A stretch of 62,931 bases of DNA, taken from positions 1 through 62,931 of the forward strand of contig CALKIZ010000092.1 of assembly GCA_937995735.1 (NCBI GenBank), given 5' to 3'. This document shows positions 17,378-26,857 of the stretch, in pieces (positions within the stretch are counted from its first letter, which is position 1; every line of letters begins with the position of its first letter). Made by a program: the position numbers and the translations under genes. The notes beneath the pieces are model-generated. The model worked only from the letters and a program-made list of their open reading frames with translations, made no database searches and was not told the origin of the DNA. Origin of the DNA: an uncultured Neomegalonema sp. Its GTDB lineage: Bacteria; Pseudomonadota; Alphaproteobacteria; Rhodobacterales; Rhodobacteraceae.

Positions 17378-18007
17378 ATGATTGATTTCTATACTTGGAC
17401 TACCCCGAATGGACGCAAAGTCTCAATCCTGCTTGAAGAATTGAGCCTCGATTATCAGCCTCACGCTATCGACATCACAAAAGATGAGCAATTCGCGCCT
17501 GACTTTCTGAAAATAAGTCCGAACAATAAAATACCGGCAATCTTTGACCATGAAACAAATATCGCCTTGATGGAATCCGGGGCGATTATGATTTATTTGG
17601 CGGAAAAGACCGGACGGTTTTTGCCGAGTGATCAGAAAAGCCGCGCAGAGGTCATGCAATGGTTGATGTGGCAGATGGGTGGTTTCGGGCCTATGCTGGG
17701 TCAGGCGCACCACTTCCTCAAATATAATGCGGGAAAGTCGGCATATGCTGAGGAGCGGTTCGGCACAGAGGCCAAAAGACTCTATCGCGTTCTAAACACG
17801 CAACTTGAGGGCCGTGATTTTATTTCTGGCGAGTATTCGATTGCTGATATGGCGATTTGGCCTTGGGCATCGCGCTATGAATGGCAGCAAATCGATTTAG
17901 CTGAATTTCCGAATGTTCGGTCTTGGTATCAACGTCTGCTGCAACGTGATGCTGTTCAGCGTGGTTATCAAGTGCCGAAAGATATGGGAGAGATTCCAGC
18001 GGGCTAG
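17378..18007 (+). CDS. Glutathione S-transferase family protein (YfcG/YghU-like)
   Basis: 209 aa from ATG 17378, which has AAGGAA upstream. The N-terminal thioredoxin-fold part begins FYTWTTPNGRKVSILLEEL, the signature of the Nu-class (YfcG/YghU) disulfide-bond reductases, with the glutathione-contact segment NKIPAIFDHE and MESGAIMIYLAEKTG. The C-terminal helical domain follows. Cytosolic. Probably reduces organic disulfides or peroxides with glutathione; the substrate is not shown. Confidence 0.88.
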   Translation: MIDFYTWTTPNGRKVSILLEELSLDYQPHAIDITKDEQFAPDFLKISPNNKIPAIFDHETNIALMESGAIMIYLAEKTGRFLPSDQKSRAEVMQWLMWQMGGFGPMLGQAHHFLKYNAGKSAYAEERFGTEAKRLYRVLNTQLEGRDFISGEYSIADMAIWPWASRYEWQQIDLAEFPNVRSWYQRLLQRDAVQRGYQVPKDMGEIPAG

Positions 18008-18019
18008 CTGTTTTTCTGA

Positions 18020-18054
18020 TCCACCATGCCCGCGAGAAGCGAAGGCATGGTGGA
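18020..18054. terminator. Perfect palindrome between convergent gst and TRAP receptor genes
   Basis: Arms tccaccatgcc (18020-18030) and ggcatggtgga (18044-18054) pair perfectly over 11 bp with a 13-nt loop. The position between convergent stops suggests a two-way terminator, although no long T-run follows on either strand. Confidence 0.6.
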
Positions 18055-18075
18055 CACGTCATTTAATGTAGGTCG

Positions 18076-19122
18076 TTATGGCTTGTAGTTGGCAATAGCC
18101 GAGCGCGCCCAGCGTACAATAGCTTGACCTTTGATGCCCTTGGCTTTTACGTCTTCGACCCAGCGCTCAACCACTTTTTCGCTCAACTCAATTATATTGG
18201 CGGTTACGTCCGGCTCTAAACGGACAAGGGCGCTGCCGCTGCTGTATTGCAGGTTTTTACCGGTGGTTTCGGCAGCATCCCAAACGGCGCCCATTTCTTC
18301 GGCGAAAGCGCGACCAGAATTGTTGTCGATGATTTTCTTGAGATCATCCGGAAGGGCGGCATAGGTGTCATTGTTCATCGCGAACAGGAATACGGATGTG
18401 CCGAACCGTTGTTTATTGCGGCCCTCCATGGACATTGTTGTTTGTTCATGAAGGTTGAGAGCAGAGACGCCTTCAAATGATGCGAGAGCGCCATCAACGT
18501 CGCCACTCGCTATTGCTTGAGCCAGATTTGCAGGGGGTATTTCAACCGGAATACCGCCCATTTCTTCTACCAACCACCCACCGGCACGGGAGAGCGTCTG
18601 AATTTTCAAGCCGTCAATCGTAGCAGTGCCATAAATATCGAGAGGTTGGACGACATGCAGTGCGTTGCCGGCGTGAGCGTGAACCAAGAGTGGATGAATG
18701 TCTTTAAAGTCATCGCTAATAAGATCGGTCGAGTATTGGATCGCAAGATTGGTTTGCTTCGCTGATCCAAGGTGAACGGACGGCAGCTCAAAAACTTCAG
18801 TGCGAGGGAAAACGCCCGGCGTATGCCCGATTTCTGTCCAGATGATATCAACCACGCCGTCGCGAACTTGGCGATAAAGCTCGGGCGGTGTGCCGCCTAA
18901 GGACATCTCAGGAAAGATTTCGAACTCAATACGGCCTTCGGATTCTTTTTCAATGCGTTCGACCCAAGGTTCGATCATTTTGGTTTGCGCTATGGCCTCA
19001 GTGCTGAGGAAATGGTGGATTTTGAAGGAGAACTCAGGGTCCGCCGCCTTTGCGCTAAATGTCGTTGCCAGCGCCACCACCCCGGAAAGCGCGAGTGCGC
19101 TCAATGTCGTCCCAAATCTCAT
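18076..19122 (-). CDS. TRAP transporter solute-binding protein, orphan
   Basis: 348 aa from ATG 19122 (AGAGGA upstream) with a signal peptide ending near SAKA-ADP. The DctP-fold hallmarks are present: KIHHFLSTEAIAQ at the start, MIEPWVERIEKESEGRIEFEIFPEMSLGG, and the region around TLSRAGGWLVEEMGGIPVEIPPANLAQAIASG with the ligand-anchoring arginine. It binds an organic anion in the periplasm. The membrane partners DctQ and DctM are not in the window. Confidence 0.85.
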   Translation of the reverse strand: MRFGTTLSALALSGVVALATTFSAKAADPEFSFKIHHFLSTEAIAQTKMIEPWVERIEKESEGRIEFEIFPEMSLGGTPPELYRQVRDGVVDIIWTEIGHTPGVFPRTEVFELPSVHLGSAKQTNLAIQYSTDLISDDFKDIHPLLVHAHAGNALHVVQPLDIYGTATIDGLKIQTLSRAGGWLVEEMGGIPVEIPPANLAQAIASGDVDGALASFEGVSALNLHEQTTMSMEGRNKQRFGTSVFLFAMNNDTYAALPDDLKKIIDNNSGRAFAEEMGAVWDAAETTGKNLQYSSGSALVRLEPDVTANIIELSEKVVERWVEDVKAKGIKGQAIVRWARSAIANYKP

Positions 19123-19208
19123 CGTGTATATCCTCTTCAAAGACTGCGTCCGAATCGTTATTAATTTTACAAGATACGCTATGTTCAAAGCAAATTAGGA
19201 TCGTAAGA

Positions 19209-20597
19209 TCATTTCGCCAAGGCCGAGAGAATACGAGCCCAACTGCGCGTCCCCCTTTGAAAGCTGTTTAGGTCATACTTTTCATTAGGGGAGTGGATTT
19301 GATCGTCTTTCAAACCGTAGCCGACCAACAGACAATCCATACCGAGCAAGTCCTTGAATTGCCCAACAACCGGAATTGATCCACCCATGCCGATAACGGC
19401 GGCTTCTTCGCCCCATTCATCTGTCAAAGCATCTTTTGCGCTTTTAATGGCTGGGCTGTCCGGTGATAGAGAAATCGCGCCTGATCCGCCATGCGGTGTG
19501 AACTCTACGGTACAATCGGAAGGAAGGCAGCTTTCGACATAGGCACGCAGGTTGATGCGAATTTTATCAGGGTCTTGGTCGCCCACTAGGCGGCAACTGA
19601 CTTTGGCCGATGCTTGAGCAGGCAGGACAGTTTTAAAGCCCTCGCCGGTATAGCCGCCGGTTATGCCGTTGAATTCACATGTAGGTCGCGCCCAAACCAT
19701 TTCGAGTGCAGAGCGGCCTTGCTCACCCGCAAGTTCGGATAGCCCGACACCGCCTAGAAATTCCTCGGTCTTGAAGCCAAGTGTATCCCATTGCGCTTTT
19801 ACGGCTTCGGGGGTCTCGCTAACGCCCTCATAGAAATCGGGGATCGTAATCCGTCCCGTATTATCGTGGAGGCCCGCAAGTATTTTGGCCAAGACACGGA
19901 TAGGGTTGGCTGCGGGACCACCAAATGTACCGGAATGAAGGTCCATATCCGCCGCTTTGATTGTAATTTGTTCGCCGAGCATTCCGCGCAACCCGATACA
20001 GATAGCAGGGCGTGTCGGATTCCACATCTCAGTATCGCATACAAGCGCGGCGTCGGCCTTCAGCTCGTCACCGTGCTCTGCGAGAAACCCGGGGAGGCTG
20101 GGCGAGCCGCTTTCTTCTTCTCCTTCGAGGAAAACGGTTATGCGGCAGGGTAGCTTGCCCGTTTTGAGCTTCCATGCGCGGCAAGCCTCAACAAAGGTCA
20201 TGAGTTGGCCTTTATCGTCCTGCGCCCCGCGCGCAACGATCATTTTTGAGCCATCGGCGCGTGTGACTACCTGAGGGTCGAAAGGGTCTGTGTTCCACAG
20301 ATCGAGAGGGTCCACAGGTTGTACGTCATAATGACCGTAAAATAAAAAGTGCGGTGCGTTTTCTCCGGCACTGTCGTTGTGGCCGACAACCATTGGATGA
20401 CCCTGCGTATCGCGCAAGTTGGCGTCAAAGCCGATGCTGCGTAAATCCTCAGCCATATGTTCGGCGGCTTTCCGGCAGTCGTCCTTATAAGATGGATTCG
20501 TTGAGATCGACGGAATACGCAAAAGAGTCTGCAGGCGGTGCAACGCGGCTTCTTGATCAGCATCAAGGTGCGATAAAACGGTGGCGAGTTCGGACAT
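19209..20597 (-). CDS. M20-family metallopeptidase (dipeptidase/ArgE-DapE type)
   Basis: 462-aa di-zinc amidohydrolase. The first metal motif is YGHYDVQP, the bridging aspartate is in RGAQDDKGQLM and the catalytic/metal pair is FLEGEEESGSPS. A dimerisation domain lies in the middle (from RGMLGEQITIKAADMDLHSGTFGG). Length and motif set match cytosolic dipeptidases of the CNDP/PepV-like group. The leader contains a small GC hairpin at about 20632-20647, and GGGG precedes the ATG. Confidence 0.9.
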   Translation of the reverse strand: MSELATVLSHLDADQEAALHRLQTLLRIPSISTNPSYKDDCRKAAEHMAEDLRSIGFDANLRDTQGHPMVVGHNDSAGENAPHFLFYGHYDVQPVDPLDLWNTDPFDPQVVTRADGSKMIVARGAQDDKGQLMTFVEACRAWKLKTGKLPCRITVFLEGEEESGSPSLPGFLAEHGDELKADAALVCDTEMWNPTRPAICIGLRGMLGEQITIKAADMDLHSGTFGGPAANPIRVLAKILAGLHDNTGRITIPDFYEGVSETPEAVKAQWDTLGFKTEEFLGGVGLSELAGEQGRSALEMVWARPTCEFNGITGGYTGEGFKTVLPAQASAKVSCRLVGDQDPDKIRINLRAYVESCLPSDCTVEFTPHGGSGAISLSPDSPAIKSAKDALTDEWGEEAAVIGMGGSIPVVGQFKDLLGMDCLLVGYGLKDDQIHSPNEKYDLNSFQRGTRSWARILSALAK

Positions 20598-21089
20598 GCA
20601 GACCCCTGAGAGAGTTATCGTTCGGCGGATGTCCGCCTGAGCAAAAAGGACGAGTGAATATTACTTTAAATCAGGATTGTCCTTTCGACAAACCGGTAAG
20701 CATAGAGAGCAACAATCAATAATAGCTTTTAAGGATATGCGCACCCGCTACCACAATTTACAGCGGAACCATAGCCCCGCGACGACATAATACATCGCAA
20801 TAACGGGGAGTTGACCTGCCCGGATTGTGATGGGGTGTTTCCGTGGCTTGACGATATGTATGTTCCTGAATGCAAGTAATCACAGGAGTCATGTCTATGG
20901 CTTGCGGGAAGAGTTGCGTTTGGCGTGATTGCCAATAATACGTGCCGGAAATGTTATCGGATCAATCTTCGCTCCGAGAGTCACGTGAACCTTAATATCG
21001 GTCCTTCAACTGCTCTGAAACGACGAAAATGCCGTGGCCCGAAACGTGTCCATTCCGGGCGCAGGGTCAGTTTTAGGTTTGCGCGACTG
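20598..21089. other. 492-bp gap, no convincing gene
   Basis: It should hold the promoter of the M20 gene and the end of the dynamin operon. A weak hairpin with GGCCCG/CGGGC arms near 21033-21062 may be the operon terminator on the minus strand. A 15-codon frame at 20891 (MSMACGKSCVWRDCQ) has AGGAG upstream but is too short to call. No tRNA or known RNA seen. Confidence 0.4.
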
Positions 21090-21590
21090 TTAGAGCGCGA
21101 GGCGCGCTTTAACTTCGCCAACCCAATGATGCTTTGTCAAATGATTGGCAACGTCAGCCAAAGATGTCCCTTCACCCGCAGCGTCAAGCTGATGGCGCGT
21201 TGCTGCAATAACAGGATTGTTTGCAGCGTCGGGCAGTTTTTCAGCTTGGACCATCGCGATAAACATGCCGTTTTGATTGGCGCGCATAAAATCGGGGTCT
21301 TCACTAGATGCAAAGACCATTGATTGTTCGCTGATGCTCTTGCCTTTCTGACCGGAAAGGGTTCCGAGGCACTCGACAACGACCCGGCCTTTGTCAGCAA
21401 CGCTCAAACTATCACCGCCAAAAATTGACATAAAGGCGTTGATTTGACCCATTAGAAAGCCAAGGACATAAGAATCGTCCCAAAAACCACTTGGAACGCC
21501 ATGTTGGTTTTCGACCATTGTCACAGTCATACGGGTTGCTTTGCTGATATCATCTGCAAGCGATTTGTTTTTATTGGATCCAAATATCAT
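21090..21590 (-). CDS. Unknown 166-aa protein, last gene of the dynamin operon
   Basis: No family recognised. It is soluble, has no signal peptide, and is rich in helices (for example YVLGFLMGQINAFMSIFGG and KGRVVVECLGTLSGQKGKS). The C-terminal third (about 120-166) looks like a separate helical segment. It starts 3 bp after the small GTPase gene stops, so it is almost certainly co-translated with it. Its place in the operon suggests a partner or regulator of the GTPases; this is inference. Confidence 0.8.
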   Translation of the reverse strand: MIFGSNKNKSLADDISKATRMTVTMVENQHGVPSGFWDDSYVLGFLMGQINAFMSIFGGDSLSVADKGRVVVECLGTLSGQKGKSISEQSMVFASSEDPDFMRANQNGMFIAMVQAEKLPDAANNPVIAATRHQLDAAGEGTSLADVANHLTKHHWVGEVKARLAL

Positions 21591-21593
21591 CGT

Positions 21594-22346
21594 TTACTCC
21601 GCAGCCTTTTTTGCTGCCTTCATCGGCGTGACGACAAGCTCATGGGCGATGCTGGCAAGTGCAGCGCCTCCCGTTTCTTCCCAAGCGCGCGTTTCAGAGA
21701 CCGCACGGTTTAATTTTTCTGTTGATGCTTGCATGAAAACAATTTCAGAAAAGAAATTATGCGCGTCAGATTGAAGCCGCGTTTCAATCTTATCCAGATC
21801 GGCACCGGTTTTAAGTTTGTCTGCGCGGGAGATAGCAAGAATCGACTTGTCGCGAACATTGTAGGGAAGTTGCTCGATGATTGCTTTTTCTGACAAGCGC
21901 CATGCCTGCGAAGCAATCGTTACCCATACGATCATGTCCGCATCGCTGATTACTTCAAGGTCACGCTCGCCTATGCCGCCTGTGGGGTGAAACGGCATTT
22001 CCATGATTTCTATCCCCCTCAAATCGCCAAGCGGGATCTTCAATGTGCAATGTGCAAGAAACTTATTATCTACCAGCTCGTTCATGGAAGATGCGTTGAA
22101 TTCGCGGCCCATTGTATCTTCAGCGCGAATGACTGGCGTTATTGCATGAGAAATTCTGATTTTAGGGCGAGCCACCAAAGCAGGATTTGATGGGAGGATT
22201 GGCCGGCGTAGCATTGCATTGATGACCGTCGACTTGCCGCTTTCGAACTCGCCGGCAACGACGACGCGCCATACGTCTGACGTTCGCACACGCGGCTTTT
22301 CGATTTCGTCGACCAGATCTTGAAGTGAGACATTCTTTTGCATCAA
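21594..22346 (-). CDS. Small dynamin-superfamily-like GTPase with altered G3 motif
   Basis: 250 aa. P-loop GEFESGKS at 32-39 is intact. Where G3 should read DxxG, the sequence is IMEMPFHPTGG, so the aspartate is replaced. The G4-like motif is SRADKL, matching TRADKL in the 389-aa paralogue. A shared segment (MIVWVTIASQAWRLSEKA then VRDKSILAISRADKL) links it to the 389-aa and 435-aa proteins of this operon. Nucleotide binding is likely; hydrolysis is doubtful. It lies 9 bp after the 700-aa GTPase gene. Confidence 0.82.
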   Translation of the reverse strand: MMQKNVSLQDLVDEIEKPRVRTSDVWRVVVAGEFESGKSTVINAMLRRPILPSNPALVARPKIRISHAITPVIRAEDTMGREFNASSMNELVDNKFLAHCTLKIPLGDLRGIEIMEMPFHPTGGIGERDLEVISDADMIVWVTIASQAWRLSEKAIIEQLPYNVRDKSILAISRADKLKTGADLDKIETRLQSDAHNFFSEIVFMQASTEKLNRAVSETRAWEETGGAALASIAHELVVTPMKAAKKAAE

Positions 22347-22355
22347 GTTTTCCAG

Positions 22356-24458
22356 TTATGCAGCTTGTTCGTCACGGTCAGTGGAAAGTGCATCTTCTTT
22401 GGATGCGATCACCTGAAGACGATTATCGATAATTTCGATGTCGTTATGCAGGCGATTAAGAATTTTAGATTTCGCGGCTTCGTCATTTCCACTCTTGAGA
22501 AGTTTATGGTCTTCGCGCAAGCGCATAATGCGGTCATTCAGCGATTGCTCAACAATTTGAGCAACGAGGTTCAGGCGGCTTTTCCCGACCATTGCACGTT
22601 CAGTCATCGTGTTGGTGAACGCTTCTACCATCTTGTTTGTGGCAGGGCGAACTTCTGCGGACGCAATACGTCTGAATGCGTCTACTGTTTTATCGAGATC
22701 GATTTTTTTCTTCCAAAACATGAGGCCACGCCTTGGAACCAGATCAAATGATAATGTCTTTTTCGATGTTGCAAAAGTTACCGCGACAAATTCACCGGGC
22801 AGCCCGGACATTGAAATTTGTGCGCCCAGTCCTTCTGTTGCGCGGTTCGCGATGGCGATGGCATCTGAAAGTGCTTTGTCCAATATCTTGTCAAGATTGA
22901 AGCGCGTTTTTTCGTAACTATCACGAAGCCGGTTTTCCATTGCGACACGAAGCGGAAGAAGGTCGACTTCTTTTTCTCCGGCCTTCAGATCACCACTTAA
23001 CAATTCGCTGATTGCGTTTCGTTGTGTCTTGATGAATTTGGCTGTTTCACCATCCATGTGCTGTTGAATGGCAACCCAACTTGTATTGACAGTTTCGTCA
23101 ATTCCTTGGTCTGCCTCTTCAATCAACTCCGCCAATGCCGTGTATGTTTCGGCCAACAGTGTCATTTCATCTTCGAGCTGTTCGCGATATTCGGCAACCT
23201 TGCCTGATCCGTAAATCTCGATTTGGTCCTGCAACTCGTTGCGTTGGCGACGGGACAGTGACTTCATCGCTGCCAGTTGAGCATTTGTTTCCAGCTGAAC
23301 ACTTTCGACCAAACGCGCACCGGCTCCATTGTCAATTGCATTAGATAATGCGCGTTCGATTTCAGGAAGTCCTGACGCGACCATCAGTTTTTCCCGCAAA
23401 GTTTGCGGGGTTTCTTCGCGATTTAATGCGTTGAATTCATCAACATTTGTGGACCGCATCAGTTTGCGCAATTCCGCATCCGCAAAGTCTTCGTTCATTG
23501 CGGTTTCGGCCCAGTGGGCACTGCCAAAGATGATAGAAAATTTAGCTTCCGGAACAGCATCGGTTACGCGGTCGGTAACATCGTTGACGATACGTTTAAT
23601 TCTTTGAGGGCCATTTTCCAATTCATCGACACGATTGATATAGATGATGACATCTTTATCGCCTTGTAGGGCGAGCATACGGATCAGGGCAATGTCCACT
23701 TCTGTCAAGGCTTGATGCGCGGACAGCATTACAAGGAAGATGTCTGATTGATCGAGGCTTTGGCAGGTGAATTCATCACGAACCAGAAATGGATCATTTA
23801 CGCCCGGTGTATCCGTGATGATGGTTGGGCCGGCATACCGGTCTGATTGCATAAACAGATGTGCAACTTTGGTGATTGATGAATAACGACCAATGCTGTC
23901 ATCGTCTTTTATCTGAGCCGACCCGGCGCCGGCGCAAACATAACTTTCGAGAAGTTCACCGGACAGAAGATCGTAGTCATGCTGTTTGCCAAGCAATTTT
24001 ACATAAGATGGACCAAGCCGTCTGGCAGCATGCTGTCTCATTTCTTCGGTTTGTGATCGCAAAATTTCAGGATCAAAGCCGGGTAAGAATTTTTTTGCGG
24101 CTTCACGTAAATTCGGATCACCGTTAATGATCCGGTCCCATGATTGTTCGTCAAAAAATTCAAAACGTGCGCCGCTTTTCGGGTCACCGGGAATGTTCAA
24201 GCGCATATTGGTGACCACAGATGTCCATGGGTTCACATCCGCAGGAAGAAAGCCTAACTCGCCAACAAGTGCATTCAATGTAGATGATTTTCCGGCTTTA
24301 ACTTGCCCAATCGCCGCAACACGTGCTGTCCACGTATTGAGCCGCTTTATCTGTGTATCGAACGCGGCGACGAATTCTCCTGTCGAAACAGTTCTCAGGT
24401 CCTTAAGAGCCTGACGGAGCGCTGTAAGCCGTTGATGATGTGCGATGCCAATTTGCAT
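22356..24458 (-). CDS. Dynamin-like GTPase, large (700 aa)
   Basis: Dynamin-family GTPase domain with G1 GQVKAGKS (51-58), G2 region PADVNPWTSVVTNM, G3 TDTPGVND and G4 NRVDEL. A long helical region follows, consistent with bundle and stalk (about 330-700). Near residues 575-586 there is a hydrophobic/basic patch, GLMFWKKKID, flanked by helices, at the place where dynamin-like proteins often carry a membrane-binding paddle. The 672-aa protein of the same operon has the same plan, suggesting a heteromeric pair as in other bacterial dynamin pairs. No membrane-spanning segment is obvious. Confidence 0.9.
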   Translation of the reverse strand: MQIGIAHHQRLTALRQALKDLRTVSTGEFVAAFDTQIKRLNTWTARVAAIGQVKAGKSSTLNALVGELGFLPADVNPWTSVVTNMRLNIPGDPKSGARFEFFDEQSWDRIINGDPNLREAAKKFLPGFDPEILRSQTEEMRQHAARRLGPSYVKLLGKQHDYDLLSGELLESYVCAGAGSAQIKDDDSIGRYSSITKVAHLFMQSDRYAGPTIITDTPGVNDPFLVRDEFTCQSLDQSDIFLVMLSAHQALTEVDIALIRMLALQGDKDVIIYINRVDELENGPQRIKRIVNDVTDRVTDAVPEAKFSIIFGSAHWAETAMNEDFADAELRKLMRSTNVDEFNALNREETPQTLREKLMVASGLPEIERALSNAIDNGAGARLVESVQLETNAQLAAMKSLSRRQRNELQDQIEIYGSGKVAEYREQLEDEMTLLAETYTALAELIEEADQGIDETVNTSWVAIQQHMDGETAKFIKTQRNAISELLSGDLKAGEKEVDLLPLRVAMENRLRDSYEKTRFNLDKILDKALSDAIAIANRATEGLGAQISMSGLPGEFVAVTFATSKKTLSFDLVPRRGLMFWKKKIDLDKTVDAFRRIASAEVRPATNKMVEAFTNTMTERAMVGKSRLNLVAQIVEQSLNDRIMRLREDHKLLKSGNDEAAKSKILNRLHNDIEIIDNRLQVIASKEDALSTDRDEQAA

Positions 24459-24504
24459 GTTTTACTCGTCAGTTTCTATGAGGCGCGGACGTTCAGGCTG
24501 TATG

Positions 24505-25269
24505 TCAGAGATATTGCCGAAGGCTGTTGATGCTTTTCTCGAGTGTATCGAACGTAGCCGGGTCTTCAGCGACGATAAGACAACCGGAACCCTCTAACCA
24601 TGCCATTGCTATCGCTTGCGGTTTGTCACCGTCCAAAACGAGGAAGCGAAGATCAGAATTTTTTTCCGCTAAAGTTGGTATTATTCCGTCAATTTTGGCT
24701 TTGAACCACTCCGGATTAAGCTGTGAGATATCCGGAACAAACATAGTGTCATCGTCTCCAAAGCGCACGCGGGCCATGGTCGGGAAGTCGTCGAAAAGCT
24801 CTTCGATAACAGTCGATGCAGACGGATAATTTTGTGCTTGTTTGATGTGCTGTGCAAGCATTGATGCCTGATAACCGGAACCGGTGCCGCTTATGGTGTC
24901 GTCTATTAGAGCTTGATCAATTTGTATTGCTTCATCACCAATAACTTTCGTCAGGGTTGATGCGAACGGGTGAGCAAAAGTTTCGTAATCTGAGACGCAT
25001 TTGATCTCTTGTGGTGAAATCTCATGATCCCAAAGCTCAGGCGGGTGAACTTCGGCAATCTTAAGCACGCGCCGGTTTTTTACGACGACTGATAGGCGCG
25101 ATCCGTTTTCTGCCCGCGCGGTAATACGGCGGGGTAGGATCGTGCCGGAAAGAATATTCTGGAAGGCGCTTACGGCGTTCTCAGGGCTATGAGGAATAGC
25201 AGCTGGCGGCGGCGACTTTCCCTCTATAGTGTCAATGATGCTTTGGTATCTTGCGGATAACTCGCTCAT
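24505..25269 (-). CDS. Unknown 254-aa protein of the dynamin operon
   Basis: No family recognised. Soluble alpha/beta composition; a strand-rich part (RLSVVVKNRRVLKIAEV) precedes a helical middle, and the C-terminal ~90 residues alternate strands and helices (LRFLVLDGDKPQAIAMAWLEGSGCLIVAEDP). It begins 2 bp after the Roadblock-like gene stops, so the two are probably translationally coupled and may interact. A 46-bp gap separates it from the 700-aa GTPase gene. Confidence 0.78.
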   Translation of the reverse strand: MSELSARYQSIIDTIEGKSPPPAAIPHSPENAVSAFQNILSGTILPRRITARAENGSRLSVVVKNRRVLKIAEVHPPELWDHEISPQEIKCVSDYETFAHPFASTLTKVIGDEAIQIDQALIDDTISGTGSGYQASMLAQHIKQAQNYPSASTVIEELFDDFPTMARVRFGDDDTMFVPDISQLNPEWFKAKIDGIIPTLAEKNSDLRFLVLDGDKPQAIAMAWLEGSGCLIVAEDPATFDTLEKSINSLRQYL

Positions 25270-25271
25270 GA

Positions 25272-25673
25272 TTAAGCCGCCTCCACGTCAGTCGATAAAT
25301 TAAAAATTTGTCCTGCTGCATCGCGTAAATCAGAACGGTTCGGCATAGTCTTGAATTGGCAGACGAGCATATCTTCAGTAGAGCCTTGCGATTTAATAAC
25401 CGCGAGAATTGATTGTTTGCCAATGTTGAAACTGGTGAGGGAATCCTTACCGGCTGCGTTGCTCGTGAGAGCCGACGCTAAAGGACCGTCTAATTCGACC
25501 AGCGCGGAATCTGCAAGTCTGTCAAGTTGATCTTGTGAAACCGGCTTTTCGCTGCTTTTACACAAAACCAGATTCGTTTCCGGGTCGATCAAAATGACAA
25601 GATCACATCCATCGACGCGATCCCGTAATTTATCGGCGGCTTCTTGGATTTTTTGTCTCAGCTCTGACGCCAT
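25272..25673 (-). CDS. Roadblock/LC7-like small protein
   Basis: 133 aa: an N-terminal helix (ELRQKIQEAADKLRDRV), then DLVILIDPETNLVLCKSS, a helix (QDQLDRLADSALVEL) and strands (TSFNIGKQSILAVIKSQ, DMLVCQF). This order resembles the Roadblock/LC7 fold, whose bacterial members such as MglB act as partners or GTPase activators of small GTPases. The match is by pattern only. Its place between a small GTPase gene and the unknown 254-aa gene fits a switch-regulator role. Confidence 0.55.
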   Translation of the reverse strand: MASELRQKIQEAADKLRDRVDGCDLVILIDPETNLVLCKSSEKPVSQDQLDRLADSALVELDGPLASALTSNAAGKDSLTSFNIGKQSILAVIKSQGSTEDMLVCQFKTMPNRSDLRDAAGQIFNLSTDVEAA

Positions 25674-25678
25674 CGGAT

Positions 25679-26848
25679 TTATCCTGCAGCTTTCATCGAG
25701 ACTTGGTTCTTCAGATTTGCGATCTCTGAGTCGATCCGTTCAAGAAACATATCGAACGCCAGAGCGTAGGCGTCAGCGTCATCTGAGGGAATACTATTTG
25801 CCATGGATGACCAAAGCTCAGTTGCATACCCGAAGCCGCCTTCTGTATTCTCAGGGTGTGCGTTTTTCTTTGCCTGAATGGATGAATTCATCGCTTGGGA
25901 ATCAAGGCGGTCGACCTGTGCAGGCTCTGGTTCAATTGGAACCGATGCTGTGAGTGCGGCAAGGACATCATCGGTATCGTCGAATTCATCTTGCGTTGAG
26001 GCCAGTGCCGCGAGATCGACCTCAAGGTCGTCGAATTCATCGTTTTTCGTTTTCTGCACGTGATCGCCTTTTAATTTAGGAGTCGCGACTTCAGCTTTGT
26101 TAGGTTCCGGCGCGCTGGTACTTTCATCCAATAGGCTGTTGGCAACAGCAACGCTTGCTTCAGAACTAACTTGTGAAGCTGAGTCTACAGTATTGCACAA
26201 GGCCATAAGATCATTGAGGACCTCGTTTGCATTTGAGAAATTTATCAGTGATGCCATGTGGATATGCGTAAACTGATCGCTGGCTTCATGCTGTACGCGG
26301 CGTAATACTTTCTTTCGGTCCGTCTCATTAGTGAGTTTATCGGCCCTTGTCAGAAGCAGAATACTTTTTGCGCGCACATGCCCGGGAACTTCTTTCCATG
26401 CGGATAATTCGCTTTGGCGCCACGCCTGGGTCGACGGCGAGCACCAAATCGCAATGTCTGCAATCTTCGCCACGCGCTCCCAAGCCTCTGAAGCGATATT
26501 TGGATCGGAATTGCCGGGCGTGTCTATAAAATCGCATAACTTTAGGGCAGGGGCTTCAACAAATGATCGAATGTAAGCGGTCTCGCTGACAGAGATAGAA
26601 TCAGGATTTAACAAATCTATAGGGTGTTTCTTTCCGGCCAGATCAACACCGTAGGAGTCACCTGTTCCGTATGATATCCAGACGGCAGGCATTTGGGTGG
26701 CGGTAACTTGAGTCCTCAAGCTATGCGCACCGGTCAATAGGTTAATGAGAGTAGATTTTCCGGCACTAAACTCACCCAAGACCACGACACGGGCACGCCG
26801 GGTTTCGTTGGCTTTTTCTTCGGTCTCAAAGGGTTCTGGACTGGTCAT
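25679..26848 (-). CDS. Small dynamin-superfamily-like GTPase with acidic C-terminal extension
   Basis: 389 aa. All G motifs are intact: GEFSAGKS (25-32), a threonine-rich G2 (RTQVTATQMPAVWIS), G3 IDTPGNSDPN and G4 LTRADKL. After the GTPase domain (about 1-220) comes an acidic, disordered-looking linker of ~110 residues (DEFDDLEVDLAALASTQDEF and similar), then a C-terminal helical segment (ADAYALAFDMFLERIDSEIANLKNQVS). It is the best-preserved of three related small GTPases here. The linker may tether partners. It starts 9 bp downstream of the 672-aa GTPase gene. Confidence 0.85.
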   Translation of the reverse strand: MTSPEPFETEEKANETRRARVVVLGEFSAGKSTLINLLTGAHSLRTQVTATQMPAVWISYGTGDSYGVDLAGKKHPIDLLNPDSISVSETAYIRSFVEAPALKLCDFIDTPGNSDPNIASEAWERVAKIADIAIWCSPSTQAWRQSELSAWKEVPGHVRAKSILLLTRADKLTNETDRKKVLRRVQHEASDQFTHIHMASLINFSNANEVLNDLMALCNTVDSASQVSSEASVAVANSLLDESTSAPEPNKAEVATPKLKGDHVQKTKNDEFDDLEVDLAALASTQDEFDDTDDVLAALTASVPIEPEPAQVDRLDSQAMNSSIQAKKNAHPENTEGGFGYATELWSSMANSIPSDDADAYALAFDMFLERIDSEIANLKNQVSMKAAG

Positions 26849-26857
26849 AATGGATCC

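Noticed and set aside
20891-20938. 15-codon Cys-rich frame (MSMACGKSCVWRDCQ) with AGGAG upstream
   Set aside because: Too short and without any supporting context; such frames occur by chance.
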